Shown in pieces: positions 1 to 13,928 of a stretch of 64,000 bases of DNA (positions are counted from its first letter, which is position 1; the number at the start of each line of letters is the position of its first letter). The stretch lies in assembly GCF_002102355.1 (NCBI RefSeq), contig NZ_LQPT01000119.1, forward strand, positions 1 to 64,000. The letters run 5' to 3'. The notes under the pieces were generated by a model, which did no database searches, was not told the DNA's origin, and worked only from the letters and a program-made list of their open reading frames with translations. A program made the translations under genes and the position numbers. This DNA comes from Mycobacterium sherrisii. GTDB lineage: Bacteria > Actinomycetota > Actinomycetes > Mycobacteriales > Mycobacteriaceae.

Positions 1-21
1 AGTCACCAAGCGCGCACGCGC

Positions 22-71
22 ACGTGAGGCAACAAACCACCCTTCGCGCGCATCTTGACGTGAGGCAACAA
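22..71. repeat. 14-bp direct repeat upstream of pyr operon
   Basis: ACGTGAGGCAACAA occurs at 22-35 and again at 58-71, exactly repeated with a 36-bp period. It lies 48 bp upstream of the likely pyrR -10 box. It could be a paired operator or a chance duplication; nothing else in the window identifies a binding protein. Confidence 0.5.
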
Positions 72-118
72 GCCGACACAAACTTTTTGGGCCGGCCGCG
101 CCGCACGTCGCGAGGTGC

Positions 119-124
119 TAGGCT
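119..124 (+). promoter_or_regulatory. putative -10 box of the pyr operon
   Basis: TAGGCT fits the mycobacterial TANNNT -10 pattern. It would start transcription near 131, giving a leader of about 58 nt before pyrR that contains the PyrR-type site. No convincing -35 is seen at normal spacing. Confidence 0.4.
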
Positions 125-154
125 GTCGGGCAGTCGACATCCTTTAACGATCCG

Positions 155-176
155 TCCGGAGAGGCGGAGAAGGAGG
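155..176 (+). promoter_or_regulatory. PyrR-type RNA binding site overlapping pyrR RBS
   Basis: TCCGGAGAGGCGGAG (155-169) resembles the conserved purine-rich loop (UCCxGAGAGGCU type) bound by PyrR in Bacillus and mycobacterial pyr leaders. It runs directly into the Shine-Dalgarno AGGAGG at 171-176. The arrangement suggests translational repression: UMP-loaded PyrR would bind the leader RNA and block ribosome entry. No terminator/antiterminator pair is seen, which also favours a translational mechanism. Confidence 0.6.
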
Positions 177-188
177 TCAAGGTTTCGC

Positions 189-764
189 ATGAGTGCCGCG
201 GGTGATTCCGCAACCGGTCGCGAATTGATGTCGGCGGCCGACGTCGGTCGAACCATTTCCCGTATCGCGCACCAGATCATCGAAAAAACCGCGCTCGACG
301 GTGGCCCCGACGCGCCCCGGGTGGTGCTGCTGGGCATCCCGACCCGCGGCGTGATCCTGGCCTCCCGACTCGCCACCCACATCGGTGAATTCAGCGGCGT
401 CCAGGTCGGCTATGGGGCACTCGACATCACCTTGTACCGCGACGACCTGAACATCAAACCGCCCCGCCCGCTGGAAGCCACGTCGATTCCCGCCGGCGGC
501 ATCGACGACGCGCTGGTGATCCTGGTCGACGACGTGCTGTATTCGGGCCGCTCGGTGCGATCCGCGCTGGACGCCCTGCGCGACGTGGGCCGTCCGCGGG
601 CCGTGCAACTGGCCGTCCTCGTCGACCGTGGCCACCGTGAACTGCCGGTGCGCGCCGACTACGTCGGCAAGAACGTGCCGACCTCCCGCACCGAGAGCGT
701 GCACGTCCTGCTGCGCGAGCACGACGACCGCGACGGAGTCGTCCTCGCACGGGATGGGGACTGA
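189..764 (+). CDS. pyrR: PyrR bifunctional pyr operon regulator / uracil phosphoribosyltransferase
   Basis: 191-aa type I phosphoribosyltransferase. PyrR binds pyr mRNA in response to UMP and also converts uracil plus PRPP to UMP. The PRPP loop is visible as [13 protein letters not shown] in the middle of the protein, and GIPTRG is the family's N-terminal loop. The frame stays open upstream to 24, but the ATG at 189 is preferred: AGGAGG lies 12 nt upstream and the resulting length matches mycobacterial PyrR (about 193 aa). The stop overlaps the pyrB start by one base (TGATG), so it heads the pyrimidine operon and probably represses its own translation through the site at 155-176. Confidence 0.93.
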   Translation: MSAAGDSATGRELMSAADVGRTISRIAHQIIEKTALDGGPDAPRVVLLGIPTRGVILASRLATHIGEFSGVQVGYGALDITLYRDDLNIKPPRPLEATSIPAGGIDDALVILVDDVLYSGRSVRSALDALRDVGRPRAVQLAVLVDRGHRELPVRADYVGKNVPTSRTESVHVLLREHDDRDGVVLARDGD

Positions 765-1729
765 TGACCAGACACCTGTTGACCGCCGCGGACCTCAGCC
801 GTGACGACGCCACGGCGATTCTCGACGATGCCGACCGGTTCGCGCAGGCCCTGGTCGGCCGCGAGATCAAGAAGCTGCCCACGCTGCGCGGGCGCACCGT
901 GGTCACGATGTTCTACGAGAACTCCACGCGCACCCGGGTGTCGTTCGAGGTGGCCGCGAAGTGGATGAGTGCCGACGTGGTGAACGTCAACGCCTCGGGA
1001 TCCTCGGTGGGCAAGGGGGAGTCGCTGCGCGACACCGCGCTGACGCTGCACGCCGCCGGCGCCGACGCGCTGGTCATCCGGCACCCGGCCTCCGGCGCCG
1101 CGCATCTGCTGGCCGACTGGACCCGCGATGACGAGGCCGGCCCGTCGGTGATCAACGCCGGCGACGGAACCCATGAGCACCCGACCCAGGCGCTGCTGGA
1201 CGCCCTGACCATCCGGCAGCGGCTCGGCGGCATCGAGGGCCGCCGCATCGTGATCGTCGGCGACATCCTGCACAGCCGGGTCGCCCGCTCCAACGTCACG
1301 CTGCTGGCCACCCTGGGCGCCGAGGTGGTGCTGGTGGCGCCACCGACGCTGTTGCCGGTCGGCGTGGACGGCTGGCCTGCCACCGTTTCCTATGACTTCG
1401 ACGCCGAACTGCCCGCCGCCGACGCCGTGCTGATGCTGCGGGTGCAGGCCGAGCGGATGAACGGCGGCTTCTTTCCTTCGGTACGCGAATACTCGGTGCG
1501 CTACGGGCTGTCCGACCGCCGCCAGGCGCTACTGCCGGGACATGCCGTGGTGCTGCACCCGGGCCCGATGGTGCGGGGCATGGAAATTGCGTCGTCGGTG
1601 GCGGATTCCTCGCAATCCGCGGTGCTGCAACAGGTTTCCAACGGTGTGCACGTGCGGATGGCCGTGCTGTTCCACGTCCTGGTCGGAACGGACCCGGACG
1701 GGGCGGATGGAAAAGAGGGGGCCTCGTGA
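764..1729 (+). CDS. pyrB: aspartate carbamoyltransferase catalytic chain
   Basis: 321-aa ATCase, the committed step of pyrimidine synthesis (carbamoyl phosphate + aspartate to carbamoyl aspartate). The carbamoyl phosphate loop STRTR is at residues 54-58, HPTQALLD at about 139-146, and the late HPGPMVRG motif is present. Length is normal for a catalytic chain. No pyrI regulatory chain follows; pyrC starts instead, as in other mycobacteria, where DHOase may associate with ATCase. The start overlaps the pyrR stop by 1 nt and the stop overlaps the pyrC GTG by 4 nt, so translation is probably coupled. Confidence 0.96.
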   Translation: MTRHLLTAADLSRDDATAILDDADRFAQALVGREIKKLPTLRGRTVVTMFYENSTRTRVSFEVAAKWMSADVVNVNASGSSVGKGESLRDTALTLHAAGADALVIRHPASGAAHLLADWTRDDEAGPSVINAGDGTHEHPTQALLDALTIRQRLGGIEGRRIVIVGDILHSRVARSNVTLLATLGAEVVLVAPPTLLPVGVDGWPATVSYDFDAELPAADAVLMLRVQAERMNGGFFPSVREYSVRYGLSDRRQALLPGHAVVLHPGPMVRGMEIASSVADSSQSAVLQQVSNGVHVRMAVLFHVLVGTDPDGADGKEGAS

Positions 1730-3018
1730 CGGTGCTGCTTCGCGGCGTTCGGTTGTACGGCGAAGGCGAGCGGGTGGACGTCCGCATCGATGACGGGCAG
1801 ATCGCCGAGATCGGCACCGGGCTGCGGCCACCTGACACCGCCGACGTCATCGACGCGACCGGTCAGGTGCTGTTGCCGGGGTTCGTCGACCTGCACACCC
1901 ACCTGCGCGAACCTGGCCGCGAATACGCCGAGGACATCGAAACCGGTTCGGCCGCAGCCGCTTTGGGCGGGTTTACCGCTGTGTTCGCGATGGCCAACAC
2001 CACGCCGGTGGCCGACAGTCCGGTAGTCACCGATCACGTCTGGCACCGCGGTCAGCAGGTCGGCCTGGTGGATGTGCATCCGGTCGGCGCGGTCACCGTC
2101 GGGCTGGCCGGCACCGAGCTCACCGAGATGGGCATGATGGCGGCCGGCGCCGCGCAGGTGCGCATGTTCTCCGACGACGGCACCTGCGTGCACGACCCGC
2201 TGATCATGCGCCGGGCCCTGGAGTACGCCACCGGGCTGGGCGTGCTGATCGCCCAGCACGCCGAGGAGCCGAGGCTGACCGTCGGCGCGGTGGCGCACGA
2301 GGGGCCGACGGCCTCCCGGCTGGGGCTTGCGGGCTGGCCGCGGGCCGCCGAGGAATCGATCGTCGCCCGCGACGCGCTCTTGGCCCGGGATGCCGGCGCC
2401 CGCGTGCACATCTGTCACGCCTCCACCGCGGGGACCGTCGAACTGCTGAAATGGGCTAAGGGCCAAGGCATTTCGATCACCGCCGAGGTGACACCGCACC
2501 ATCTGTTGCTCGACGACACCAGGCTGGTCGACTACGACGGGGTCAACCGCGTCAACCCGCCGCTACGCGAAGCCGCCGACGCGGTTGCACTGCGCCGGGC
2601 GCTGGCCGACGGAATCATCGACTGTGTGGCCACCGATCACGCTCCGCATGCCGAGCACGAGAAATGCTGCGAATTCTCCGCCGCCCGGCCCGGCATGCTC
2701 GGGTTGCAGACGGCGCTGTCGGTGGTCGTGCAGACGATGGTCACACCCGGCCTGTTGACCTGGCGGGACGTCGCGCGAGTGATGAGCGAAAACCCCGCGC
2801 GTATCGTCGGATTGCCGGACCAGGGCCGTCCGCTCGAGGTGGGGGAGCCGGCCAACCTGACGGTCATCGACCCCGACGCGAGTTGGACGGTCACCGGGCC
2901 GGACCTGGCCAGCCGGTCGTCCAACACGCCGTTCGAGTCGATGACGTTGCCCGCCGTGGTGACCGCCACACTGCTGCGCGGGAAGATCACCGCCCGCGAC
3001 GGGAAGAGTCCGGCATGA
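1726..3018 (+). CDS. pyrC: dihydroorotase (class I)
   Basis: 430-aa amidohydrolase that cyclises carbamoyl aspartate to dihydroorotate. The metal-binding HTHLREPG motif is at residues 57-64, HICHAST lies mid-protein, and ATDHAPH near residue 300 carries the catalytic Asp. The length and [11 protein letters not shown] signature place it with long Gram-positive PyrC. It starts with GTG inside the end of pyrB (GTGA overlap) and ends in an ATGA overlap with the membrane protein at 3015. Confidence 0.96.
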   Translation: MTVLLRGVRLYGEGERVDVRIDDGQIAEIGTGLRPPDTADVIDATGQVLLPGFVDLHTHLREPGREYAEDIETGSAAAALGGFTAVFAMANTTPVADSPVVTDHVWHRGQQVGLVDVHPVGAVTVGLAGTELTEMGMMAAGAAQVRMFSDDGTCVHDPLIMRRALEYATGLGVLIAQHAEEPRLTVGAVAHEGPTASRLGLAGWPRAAEESIVARDALLARDAGARVHICHASTAGTVELLKWAKGQGISITAEVTPHHLLLDDTRLVDYDGVNRVNPPLREAADAVALRRALADGIIDCVATDHAPHAEHEKCCEFSAARPGMLGLQTALSVVVQTMVTPGLLTWRDVARVMSENPARIVGLPDQGRPLEVGEPANLTVIDPDASWTVTGPDLASRSSNTPFESMTLPAVVTATLLRGKITARDGKSPA

Positions 3019-3512
3019 ATTCGGGAACGCTGGTGGGGTCGTTGATTTTCGCGGCCGTGCTGGTGGTGGCGATCGCAGTGGTGATTCAGGTGATGATGCT
3101 CGGCTGGCGCCGCCGGGCGCAGCGCCAGCAGGAGCTGATCGGCACCCTGCCCCCGGTGCCCGACGAGGTCGGCACGGCGACCACCACGCTGCGCGGGGTG
3201 TATGTCGGCTCGACGATGGCGCCGGAACGCAACGAGCGCGTGACGGCCGGCGACCTCGGCTATCGCAGCAAGGCCGTGCTGAGCCGGTATCCCGAAGGGA
3301 TTCTGCTGGAACGCGTCCGCGCCAACCCGATCTGGATCCCGCAAAGCGCGATCATCGAGGTGCGAACCGAACGCGTCATGGCCGGCAAGGTCGCGGCCCG
3401 CAGTGGGATACTGGCCATCCGCTGGCGACTCCCGTCCGGCGTCGAGATCGACACCGGATTCCGGGCAGGCAACCGCGACAACTACGACGGCTGGCTGGAG
3501 GACGCCGCGTGA
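3015..3512 (+). CDS. membrane-anchored PH-like protein in the pyr operon (Rv1382-like)
   Basis: 165-aa protein with one N-terminal membrane segment (about residues 8-30), a basic stop-transfer stretch (WRRRAQRQQ) and a soluble beta-rich domain of about 110 residues that reads like a bacterial PH-like fold. M. tuberculosis has a similar protein in the same slot. It overlaps pyrC (ATGA) and carA (GTGA), so it is translated with the pathway enzymes, yet no enzymatic motif is visible. It may tether or scaffold pyrimidine enzymes at the membrane; that is inference only. Its function is unknown. Confidence 0.85.
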   Translation: MNSGTLVGSLIFAAVLVVAIAVVIQVMMLGWRRRAQRQQELIGTLPPVPDEVGTATTTLRGVYVGSTMAPERNERVTAGDLGYRSKAVLSRYPEGILLERVRANPIWIPQSAIIEVRTERVMAGKVAARSGILAIRWRLPSGVEIDTGFRAGNRDNYDGWLEDAA

Positions 3513-4650
3513 CGGGGACCACCGAGGCTCTGCTGGTACTCGAAGACGGGCGCGTCTTCACGGGCCGGCCATTCGGCAAGATCGGCGAAACCCTCGGGGA
3601 GGCAGTGTTCTCCACCGGGATGTCCGGCTACCAGGAGACGCTGACCGACCCCAGCTATCACCGCCAGATCGTGATCGCCACCGCCCCGCAGATCGGCAAC
3701 ACCGGCTGGAACGCCGAGGACGCCGAAAGCCGCGGCGACAAGATCTGGGTGGCCGGTTACGCCATCCGCGACCCCTCGCCGCGGCCCTCCAACTGGCGTG
3801 CCACGTCGACGCTCGAGGACGAGCTGATCCGTCAGGGCATCGTCGGGATCGCCGGTATCGACACCCGCGCCGTGGTGCGGCACCTGCGCAGCCGCGGCTC
3901 GATGAAGGCCGGCGTGTTCTCCGGTGCGGCGCTCGCCGAGCCCGCCGAACTGGTGGAGCGGGTGCGCAACCAGCAGTCGATGCTCGGCGCCGATCTCGCC
4001 GGCGAAGTCAGCACCCCCGAAACCTATATTGTGGAACCCGAAGGATCTCAACGGTTTACGGTCGCCGCACTCGACCTGGGCATCAAGACGAACACGCCGC
4101 GTAATTTTGCCCGTCGCGGCGTCCGCAGCCACGTGCTGCCGGCGTCGGCGTCCTTCGAGCAGATCGCCGAGATTCAACCGGACGGCGTGTTCTTGTCCAA
4201 CGGGCCCGGAGACCCGGCGACCGCGGACCACACCGTCGCGCTGACCCGTCAGGTGCTCGACGCCGGAATCCCGTTGTTCGGCATCTGCTTCGGCAATCAG
4301 ATCCTGGGCCGGGCGCTGGGCCTGTCCACCTACAAGATGGTGTTCGGACACCGCGGCATCAACATCCCGGTGATGGACCACGCCACCGGCCGGGTCGCCG
4401 TGACCGCCCAGAACCACGGCTTCGCGCTGGAGGGGGAGGCCGGTCAACGGTTCGACACCCCGTTCGGCGAGGCGATCGTCAGCCACACCTGCGCCAACGA
4501 CGGGGTGGTCGAGGGCGTCAAACTCACCAGCGGGCGGGCGTTTTCGGTGCAGTACCATCCGGAGGCCGCCGCCGGCCCGCACGATGCGGAGTATCTGTTC
4601 GACCAGTTCATCGACCTGATGGCTGCCCAACAAAGCGCAAGGGGCCGCTA

Positions 4651-4651
<1 letters not shown>
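3509..4651 (+). CDS. carA: carbamoyl phosphate synthase small subunit (glutaminase)
   Basis: 380-aa subunit that hydrolyses glutamine and channels ammonia to CarB. The N-terminal CarA-specific domain (about 1-150) is followed by a class I glutamine amidotransferase domain with nucleophile Cys260 in LFGICFGNQ and the His-Glu pair in YHPEA near residue 350. The GTG start overlaps the preceding stop. The TAG stop shares a base with the carB GTG. Product goes to both pyrimidine and arginine synthesis. Confidence 0.97.
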
Positions 4652-8012
<3,361 letters not shown>

Positions 8013-8016
<4 letters not shown>

Positions 8017-8840
8017 CCGGGTTCGGGATCCGGCTGGCCGAAGCGAAGGCGAACCGCGGGCCGTTGTGCCTGGGCATCGACCCGCATCCGGAACTACTGC
8101 GGTCATGGCAGCTACCGGCCACCGCGGACGGGCTGGCCAAGTTCTGCGACATCTGCGTCGAGGCGTTCGCCGGCTTCGCCGTCGTCAAACCGCAGGTGGC
8201 GTTCTTCGAGTCCTATGGCGCCGCCGGTTTCGCGGTGCTGGAACACACCATCGCGGCGCTGCGCGACGTCGGTGTGCTGGTGCTGGCCGACGCCAAGCGC
8301 GGCGACATCGGGACGACGATGGCGGCCTACGCGCAGGCCTGGGCCGGCGACTCGCCGCTGGCCGCCGACGCGGTGACCGCCTCGCCCTATCTGGGCTTCG
8401 GTTCGTTGCGGCCGCTGCTGGAAACCGCCGTCGCACACGACCGGGGGGTATTCGTGCTGGCCGCGACCTCCAATCCGGAGGGCGGGACCGTGCAGCGCGC
8501 CACCTTCGACGGGCGCACTGTCGCCCAACTGGTCGTGGACCAGGCCGCGGTGGTCAACCGGTCCGCCCACCCGCCAGGGCCGGGCTACGTCGGGGTGGTG
8601 CTGGGCGCGACGGTCTTCGAGGCGCCCGACGTGAGCGCGCTGGGGGGACCGGTGCTGGTCCCGGGGGTGGGAGCGCAGGGCGGGCGTCCCGAGGCGCTTG
8701 GCGGGCTCGGTGGGGCCGCGCCGGACCAGCTGCTGCCCGCGGTGGCTCGCGAGGTGTTGCGGGCCGGCCCGAACGTGTCGGATCTGCGCGCCGCGGGCGA
8801 GCGGATGCGCGACGCCGTCTCCTACCTCGCCACCCGATAA
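8013..8840 (+). CDS. pyrF: orotidine 5'-phosphate decarboxylase (type 2)
   Basis: 275-aa decarboxylase making UMP, the last step of the pathway and the last gene of the operon. The active-site motif [11 protein letters not shown] (Lys95) and the PHPELL region near the N-terminus mark the longer actinobacterial type 2 family. GTG start within the carB stop. pyrD and pyrE, which supply its substrate, are not in this window. In M. tuberculosis a PE/PPE pair follows pyrF as I recall; it is absent here. Confidence 0.96.
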
Positions 8841-8951
8841 GCCACGCGATGAGACACGCGATTGGCGCCCGATCACGGCGGCCGACGGTTGCCCGGTTAA
8901 CCACACGCGCAGACACTTCCACCCGCATCGACGCGTAGACCTGCGCTTTGT

Positions 8952-8981
8952 CCGCGGCGCGACACGCGCGACACGCCGCGG
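8952..8981 (+). terminator. candidate hairpin terminator of pyr operon
   Basis: Perfect 8-bp arms CCGCGGCG (8952-8959) and CGCCGCGG (8974-8981) enclose a 14-nt loop, 111 nt after the pyrF stop. There is no U-tract, as is common for mycobacterial hairpin terminators, so termination is plausible but unproven. Confidence 0.35.
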
Positions 8982-9213
8982 CAAATCGTGATCCGGCGCA
9001 CCGGCCTGCACGGCTACCTCCGAGAGGCTTGCGCCGGGCTTCGAGAGCCGCCGTCGCCTGCCCGGCAAACCGCCCTAAAAGTGCAGGTAGAAGCCGGATT
9101 GTCGGGCCGTTCGCGGGGGACGCCGCGACCGGGCGAGCACGGGATACAGCCGGTGCCAGCGATGCCCAGGCCCACCCCGGCCCGCACCCGGAGGCCGGGC
9201 ACAAGCTGGGCAT

Positions 9214-9245
9214 TTGACCTCATAACCTGGGGGTCGGGTTAGATT
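9214..9245 (+). promoter_or_regulatory. putative mihF promoter
   Basis: TTGACC (9214-9219) and TAGATT (9240-9245) are good -35/-10 hexamers but 20 bp apart, longer than ideal. TTAGAT (9239-9244) with 19 bp is an alternative. The start would give a leader of roughly 75 nt. Confidence 0.4.
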
Positions 9246-9328
9246 TCGTCAGGGACCGTGAGTACGGTCGTCTCCGCTGGGCTCAAGCGCCCGGCAGAGA
9301 CAAAAGATTGATCAGATACGGAGGAATC

Positions 9329-9646
9329 GTGGCCCTTCCCCAGTTGACCGACGAGCAGCGCGCGGCCGCGTTGGAGAAGGCGGCTGCCGCACGTCGAGCC
9401 AGAGCAGAGCTGAAAGACCGCCTCAAGCGGGGCGGCACCAACCTCACCCAGGTTCTCAAGGACGCCGAGAGCGACGAGGTCCTGGGCAAGATGAAGGTGT
9501 CCGCGCTGCTGGAGGCGTTGCCGAAGGTGGGCAAGGTCAAGGCGCAGGAGATCATGACCGAGCTCGAGATCGCCCCGACCCGCCGCCTGCGTGGCCTCGG
9601 TGATCGCCAGCGCAAGGCCCTGCTGGAAAAGTTCGGCTCCGCCTAG
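9329..9646 (+). CDS. mihF: mycobacterial integration host factor (mIHF)
   Basis: 105-aa basic nucleoid-associated protein. It binds DNA non-specifically and organises the chromosome; it also assists phage L5 integration in M. smegmatis. The helix-two-turn-helix region includes LLEALPKVGKVKAQEIM and the basic PTRRLRGLGDRQRKAL segment. The GTG at 9329 is chosen over the upstream in-frame codon at 9308: GGAGG at 9320-9324 precedes it and the protein then begins ALPQLTDEQR, the known mature start. Some database entries carry an N-terminal extension that I consider artefactual. Confidence 0.93.
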   Translation: MALPQLTDEQRAAALEKAAAARRARAELKDRLKRGGTNLTQVLKDAESDEVLGKMKVSALLEALPKVGKVKAQEIMTELEIAPTRRLRGLGDRQRKALLEKFGSA

Positions 9647-9700
9647 CTTGCCGACAATGCAGGCCGCAGGGCCTGTGGGCGCGCCCGTCGAGGCGCGCCA

Positions 9701-10327
9701 GTGAGCGCCGATGGGGGACCGGACGTCGAGCATGTCGCGCGTCCTGAGCCAGCTGGCCAGGGTCGTGTGGTTGTGCTGTCCGGTCCCTCGGCGGTCGGCA
9801 AGTCGACCGTGGTTCGGTGCTTACGCGAGCGCATACCGAACCTGCATTTCAGCGTCTCGGCCACGACGCGGGCACCGCGTCCGGGAGAGGTCGACGGAGT
9901 CGATTACCACTTCGTGAGCCCCGCCCGCTTCCAAGAACTCATCGACGAGGGCGCTCTGCTGGAGTGGGCCGAAATCCACGGCGGACTGCAGCGGTCGGGC
10001 ACCTTGGCTGCGCCGGTGCTGGCGGCGACCCGCGCGGGATTACCGGTACTCATCGAGGTGGATCTGGCCGGCGCCCGGGCGATCAAGAAGGCCATGCCCG
10101 AGGTCATCACCGTGTTCTTGGCCCCGCCGAGCTGGGAAGACTTGCAGGCCAGGCTCGCCGGGCGAGGCACCGAGACGCCGGAGGCGATGGCGCGCCGGTT
10201 GGAAACCGCTCGGGTGGAACTGGCCGCCCAGGATGACTTCGACCAGGTGGTGGTCAACAGGCAATTGGAGTCTGCCTGCGCAGAATTGGTATCCTTGCTG
10301 GTGGGCAACGCGCCTGGCCCGGCATGA
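9701..10327 (+). CDS. gmk: guanylate kinase
   Basis: 208-aa kinase phosphorylating GMP to GDP. The P-loop GPSAVGKST is at residues 28-36 and the GMP-binding segment [13 protein letters not shown] follows. The N-terminal 20 residues are variable, as in M. tuberculosis Gmk, which has the same length. GTG start 54 nt after mihF; it lies with mihF, rpoZ and coaBC in one direction and is probably co-transcribed. Confidence 0.96.
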   Translation: MSADGGPDVEHVARPEPAGQGRVVVLSGPSAVGKSTVVRCLRERIPNLHFSVSATTRAPRPGEVDGVDYHFVSPARFQELIDEGALLEWAEIHGGLQRSGTLAAPVLAATRAGLPVLIEVDLAGARAIKKAMPEVITVFLAPPSWEDLQARLAGRGTETPEAMARRLETARVELAAQDDFDQVVVNRQLESACAELVSLLVGNAPGPA

Positions 10328-10412
10328 GCCGACCGGCCAGGCGCGATCGAGAATCAAAGTTTTCGCTGTTTCAACCGCTCTTGAACAGATCAAGCGCCAG
10401 GAGAAAGTCTTC

Positions 10413-10736
10413 GTGAGCATGCCGCAGTCCGACACATCGCTGTCCGCCGTGGATCATTTCGATCCGTCCTCCGGCGTCCAGCACGCCTACGACACCCCGT
10501 TGGGCATCACCAATCCGCCCATCGACGAGTTGCTGGACCGCGTCTCGAGCAAGTACGCGCTGGTCATCTACGCCGCCAAGCGCGCCCGTCAGATCAACGA
10601 CTACTACAACCAGCTCGGCGAGGGCATCCTCGAGTACGTCGGACCGCTGGTCGAGCCGGGACTGCAGGAAAAGCCGCTCTCGATCGCGATGCGCGAGATC
10701 CACGGCGACCTGCTTGAACACACCGAAGGCGAATAG
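10413..10736 (+). CDS. rpoZ: RNA polymerase omega subunit
   Basis: 107-aa omega subunit, which helps fold and assemble beta-prime. The core [20 protein letters not shown] is near-identical to mycobacterial RpoZ. The GTG at 10413 is preferred over the ATG at 10419 because AGGAG (10399-10403) is 9 nt upstream. The frame extends further upstream into gmk, but that part is not conserved. The gmk-rpoZ-coaBC order is typical of Actinobacteria. Confidence 0.95.
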   Translation: MSMPQSDTSLSAVDHFDPSSGVQHAYDTPLGITNPPIDELLDRVSSKYALVIYAAKRARQINDYYNQLGEGILEYVGPLVEPGLQEKPLSIAMREIHGDLLEHTEGE

Positions 10737-10802
10737 CGGGTCGGGGCCGGGCGCGCCGTGATCGTCATGGGGAGCCGCTCCAGCGAGGAAGGGCCGGCAT
10801 AG

Positions 10803-12053
10803 GTGGATCGCAAGCGGGTCATAGTCGGCGTCTCCGGGGGGATCGCCGCGTACAAGGCGTGCACGGTCGTGCGACAGCTCGCCGAGGCCGGCCATGAGGT
10901 CCGCGTCATCCCCACCGAATCCGCGTTGCGCTTCGTCGGGGCCGCCACCTTCGAGGCGCTCTCCGGCCAGCCGGTGCACACCGGCGTGTTCTCCGACGTG
11001 CCCGAGGTGCCGCACGTCCGGTTGGGGCAGCAGGCCGACCTGGTGGTGGTCGCCCCCGCCACGGCCGACCTGTTGGCCCGCGCCGTCCACGGCCGCGCCG
11101 ATGACCTGCTGACCGCCACACTGCTCACGGCTCGCTGCCCGGTGCTGTTGGCGCCCGCCATGCACACCGAGATGTGGCTGCACCCGGCCACCGTCGACAA
11201 CGTCGCCACGCTGCGCCGCCGCGGCGCCGTGGTGCTGGAACCGGCCTTCGGGCGGCTCACCGGCAGCGACAGCGGCAAGGGCAGACTGCCCGAGGCCGAG
11301 GAGATCACCACCCTGGCCCAGCTGCTGCTGGAACGTCCCGAGGCGCTGCCGTACGACCTCGCCGGGCGCAAGTTGCTGGTGACCGCCGGCGGCACCCGCG
11401 AGGCGATCGATCCGGTCCGCTTCATCGGCAACCGCAGCTCGGGCAAGCAGGGCTACGCCGTCGCTCGCGTCGCCGCCCAGCGTGGCGCCGAGGTCACGCT
11501 CATCGCCGGGCACACCGTCGGGCTGGTCGATCCGGCGGGCGTCGAGGTGGTGCACATCAGCTCGGCACAGCAGCTGGCCGACGCGGTGTCCAAGCACGCG
11601 CCCGCTGCCGACGTGCTGGTGATGGCCGCCGCGGTCGCCGACTTCCGGCCCGCGCAGGTTGCCGCCGCGAAGATCAAAAAGGGCCCGAACGACAAAGACG
11701 AACCGCCGACGATTCGGCTGGTGCGCAACGACGACGTGCTGGCTGGCGCGGTGCGTGCCCGGGCCCACGGCGAGTTGCCCAACATGCGGGCGATCGTGGG
11801 CTTCGCCGCCGAGACCGGCGACGCCAACGGCGACGTGTTGTTCCATGCTCGGGCGAAGTTGCGCCGCAAGGGATGTGACCTGTTGGTCGTCAATGCCGTC
11901 GGCGATGGCAGGGCATTCGAGGTGGACAACAACGACGGCTGGCTGCTGGCGTCCGACGGCACCGAATCGGCGCTGCAGCACGGGTCGAAGACGCTGATGG
12001 CCAGTCGCATCGTCGACGCGATCGTGACGTTTTTGCATGGGGACAGCGGATAG
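10803..12053 (+). CDS. coaBC: bifunctional phosphopantothenoylcysteine decarboxylase/synthetase
   Basis: 416-aa CoA biosynthesis enzyme. The N-terminal flavoprotein CoaC domain (about 1-185) begins VGVSGGIAAYKA; its substrate-clamp motif reads PAMHTEMW, with His where most bacteria have Asn. The C-terminal CoaB domain (about 190-410) has TAGGTREAIDPVR and the IGNRSSGKQG nucleotide loop. GTG start with GAGGAAGG at 10785-10792. It follows rpoZ by 66 nt. Confidence 0.95.
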   Translation: MDRKRVIVGVSGGIAAYKACTVVRQLAEAGHEVRVIPTESALRFVGAATFEALSGQPVHTGVFSDVPEVPHVRLGQQADLVVVAPATADLLARAVHGRADDLLTATLLTARCPVLLAPAMHTEMWLHPATVDNVATLRRRGAVVLEPAFGRLTGSDSGKGRLPEAEEITTLAQLLLERPEALPYDLAGRKLLVTAGGTREAIDPVRFIGNRSSGKQGYAVARVAAQRGAEVTLIAGHTVGLVDPAGVEVVHISSAQQLADAVSKHAPAADVLVMAAAVADFRPAQVAAAKIKKGPNDKDEPPTIRLVRNDDVLAGAVRARAHGELPNMRAIVGFAAETGDANGDVLFHARAKLRRKGCDLLVVNAVGDGRAFEVDNNDGWLLASDGTESALQHGSKTLMASRIVDAIVTFLHGDSG

Positions 12054-12099
12054 CGCTCGGTTGCAATCGCCCGGCTGAGCCGGTTGAGTTAAGGGCGCC

Positions 12100-12130
12100 T
12101 AAAATAATTTGCCTAACTAACATTAGTCAG
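12100..12130 (+). promoter_or_regulatory. metK promoter -10 with palindromic operator
   Basis: TAAAAT at 12100-12105 is a strong -10. Immediately downstream, where transcription should start, lies an 18-bp near-perfect palindrome CTAACTAA-CA-TTAGTCAG (12113-12130, one mismatch). The metK RBS begins at 12134. A repressor bound here would cover +1 to about +18. The regulator is unknown. Confidence 0.5.
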
Positions 12131-12147
12131 TACGGAAGGATGACGCA

Positions 12148-13355
<1,208 letters not shown>

Positions 13356-13359
<4 letters not shown>

Positions 13360-13919
13360 CCCGGCAGCGGGTGATCCGGATCCAGCGCGGGTAGCCCGTC
13401 GATGCTGTGCTGGTTGCGCTTGACGGCTCGCACGTAGGTGTGCTCGTCCGCCTTGGCGTGATAGGTGTCGAGCACCGGCCGCTCGTCGACGAGTTCGTAG
13501 TAGGGCACCGCGAATCCGCACGCGTCGGCGATGCGTTCCACGTCGACGACGATCGCGGCGCGGACTCCGGCGTGCTGGCCGCCGAAATGCGCCAGCAGAC
13601 CGGAGAATTCGGCATCGTCCGGGCGCACCACCCGCCCGGTACCGAACAGCCGCAGGATCCGCGAGTTGCGGCTGAACGAGCAGAACATCAGCGTGATCCG
13701 GCCGTTGTCGCGCAGATGGGCGATCGTCTCCACCCCGCTACCGAACAGGTCCAGGTAGGCGACGGTGTGGTCGTCGAGGACTGCGAAGGTGTCCCGATAT
13801 CCCTTGGGGGACAGGTTGATTCGGCCGCCTTCGGTGGGTGCGGTGGCGACGAAGAACATGGCCTGGCCGTCGATGAAGTCGCGCAGCGATTCGTCCAGAC
13901 GCGCAAATTCCTTGGCCAT
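13356..13919 (-). CDS. pyridoxamine 5'-phosphate oxidase-family (PPOX) flavoprotein
   Basis: 187-aa split-barrel protein of the PPOX class, which binds FMN or F420. The barrel begins [20 protein letters not shown] and the strand INLSPKG is typical of this subgroup. The substrate is unknown. It is the last gene of a four-gene minus-strand operon, 9 nt after the monooxygenase. It could act on an intermediate of the same pathway or recycle flavin; neither is shown. Its stop codon shares bases with the metK stop (13356-13359). Confidence 0.8.
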
Positions 13920-13928
13920 GCCTGCAGC

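Larger units (their letters stand above)
8841..9328. other. intergenic region pyrF-mihF
   Basis: 488 nt with no convincing gene. It holds a GC-rich hairpin (8952-8981) and a less GC-rich stretch with the likely mihF promoter (9214-9245). Several short frames are open but none has an RBS or recognisable protein. The PE/PPE pair I recall at this position in M. tuberculosis is not present, even as visible remnants. Confidence 0.6.

Noticed and set aside
24-188. N-terminal extension of pyrR to 24
   Set aside because: It covers the promoter and PyrR site, is Arg-rich and non-conserved; the ATG at 189 has a strong RBS.
8988-9242. Possible small proteins in the pyrF-mihF gap
   Set aside because: No RBS; sequence is Arg/Pro-rich as expected of non-coding GC-rich DNA, and the region carries the mihF promoter.
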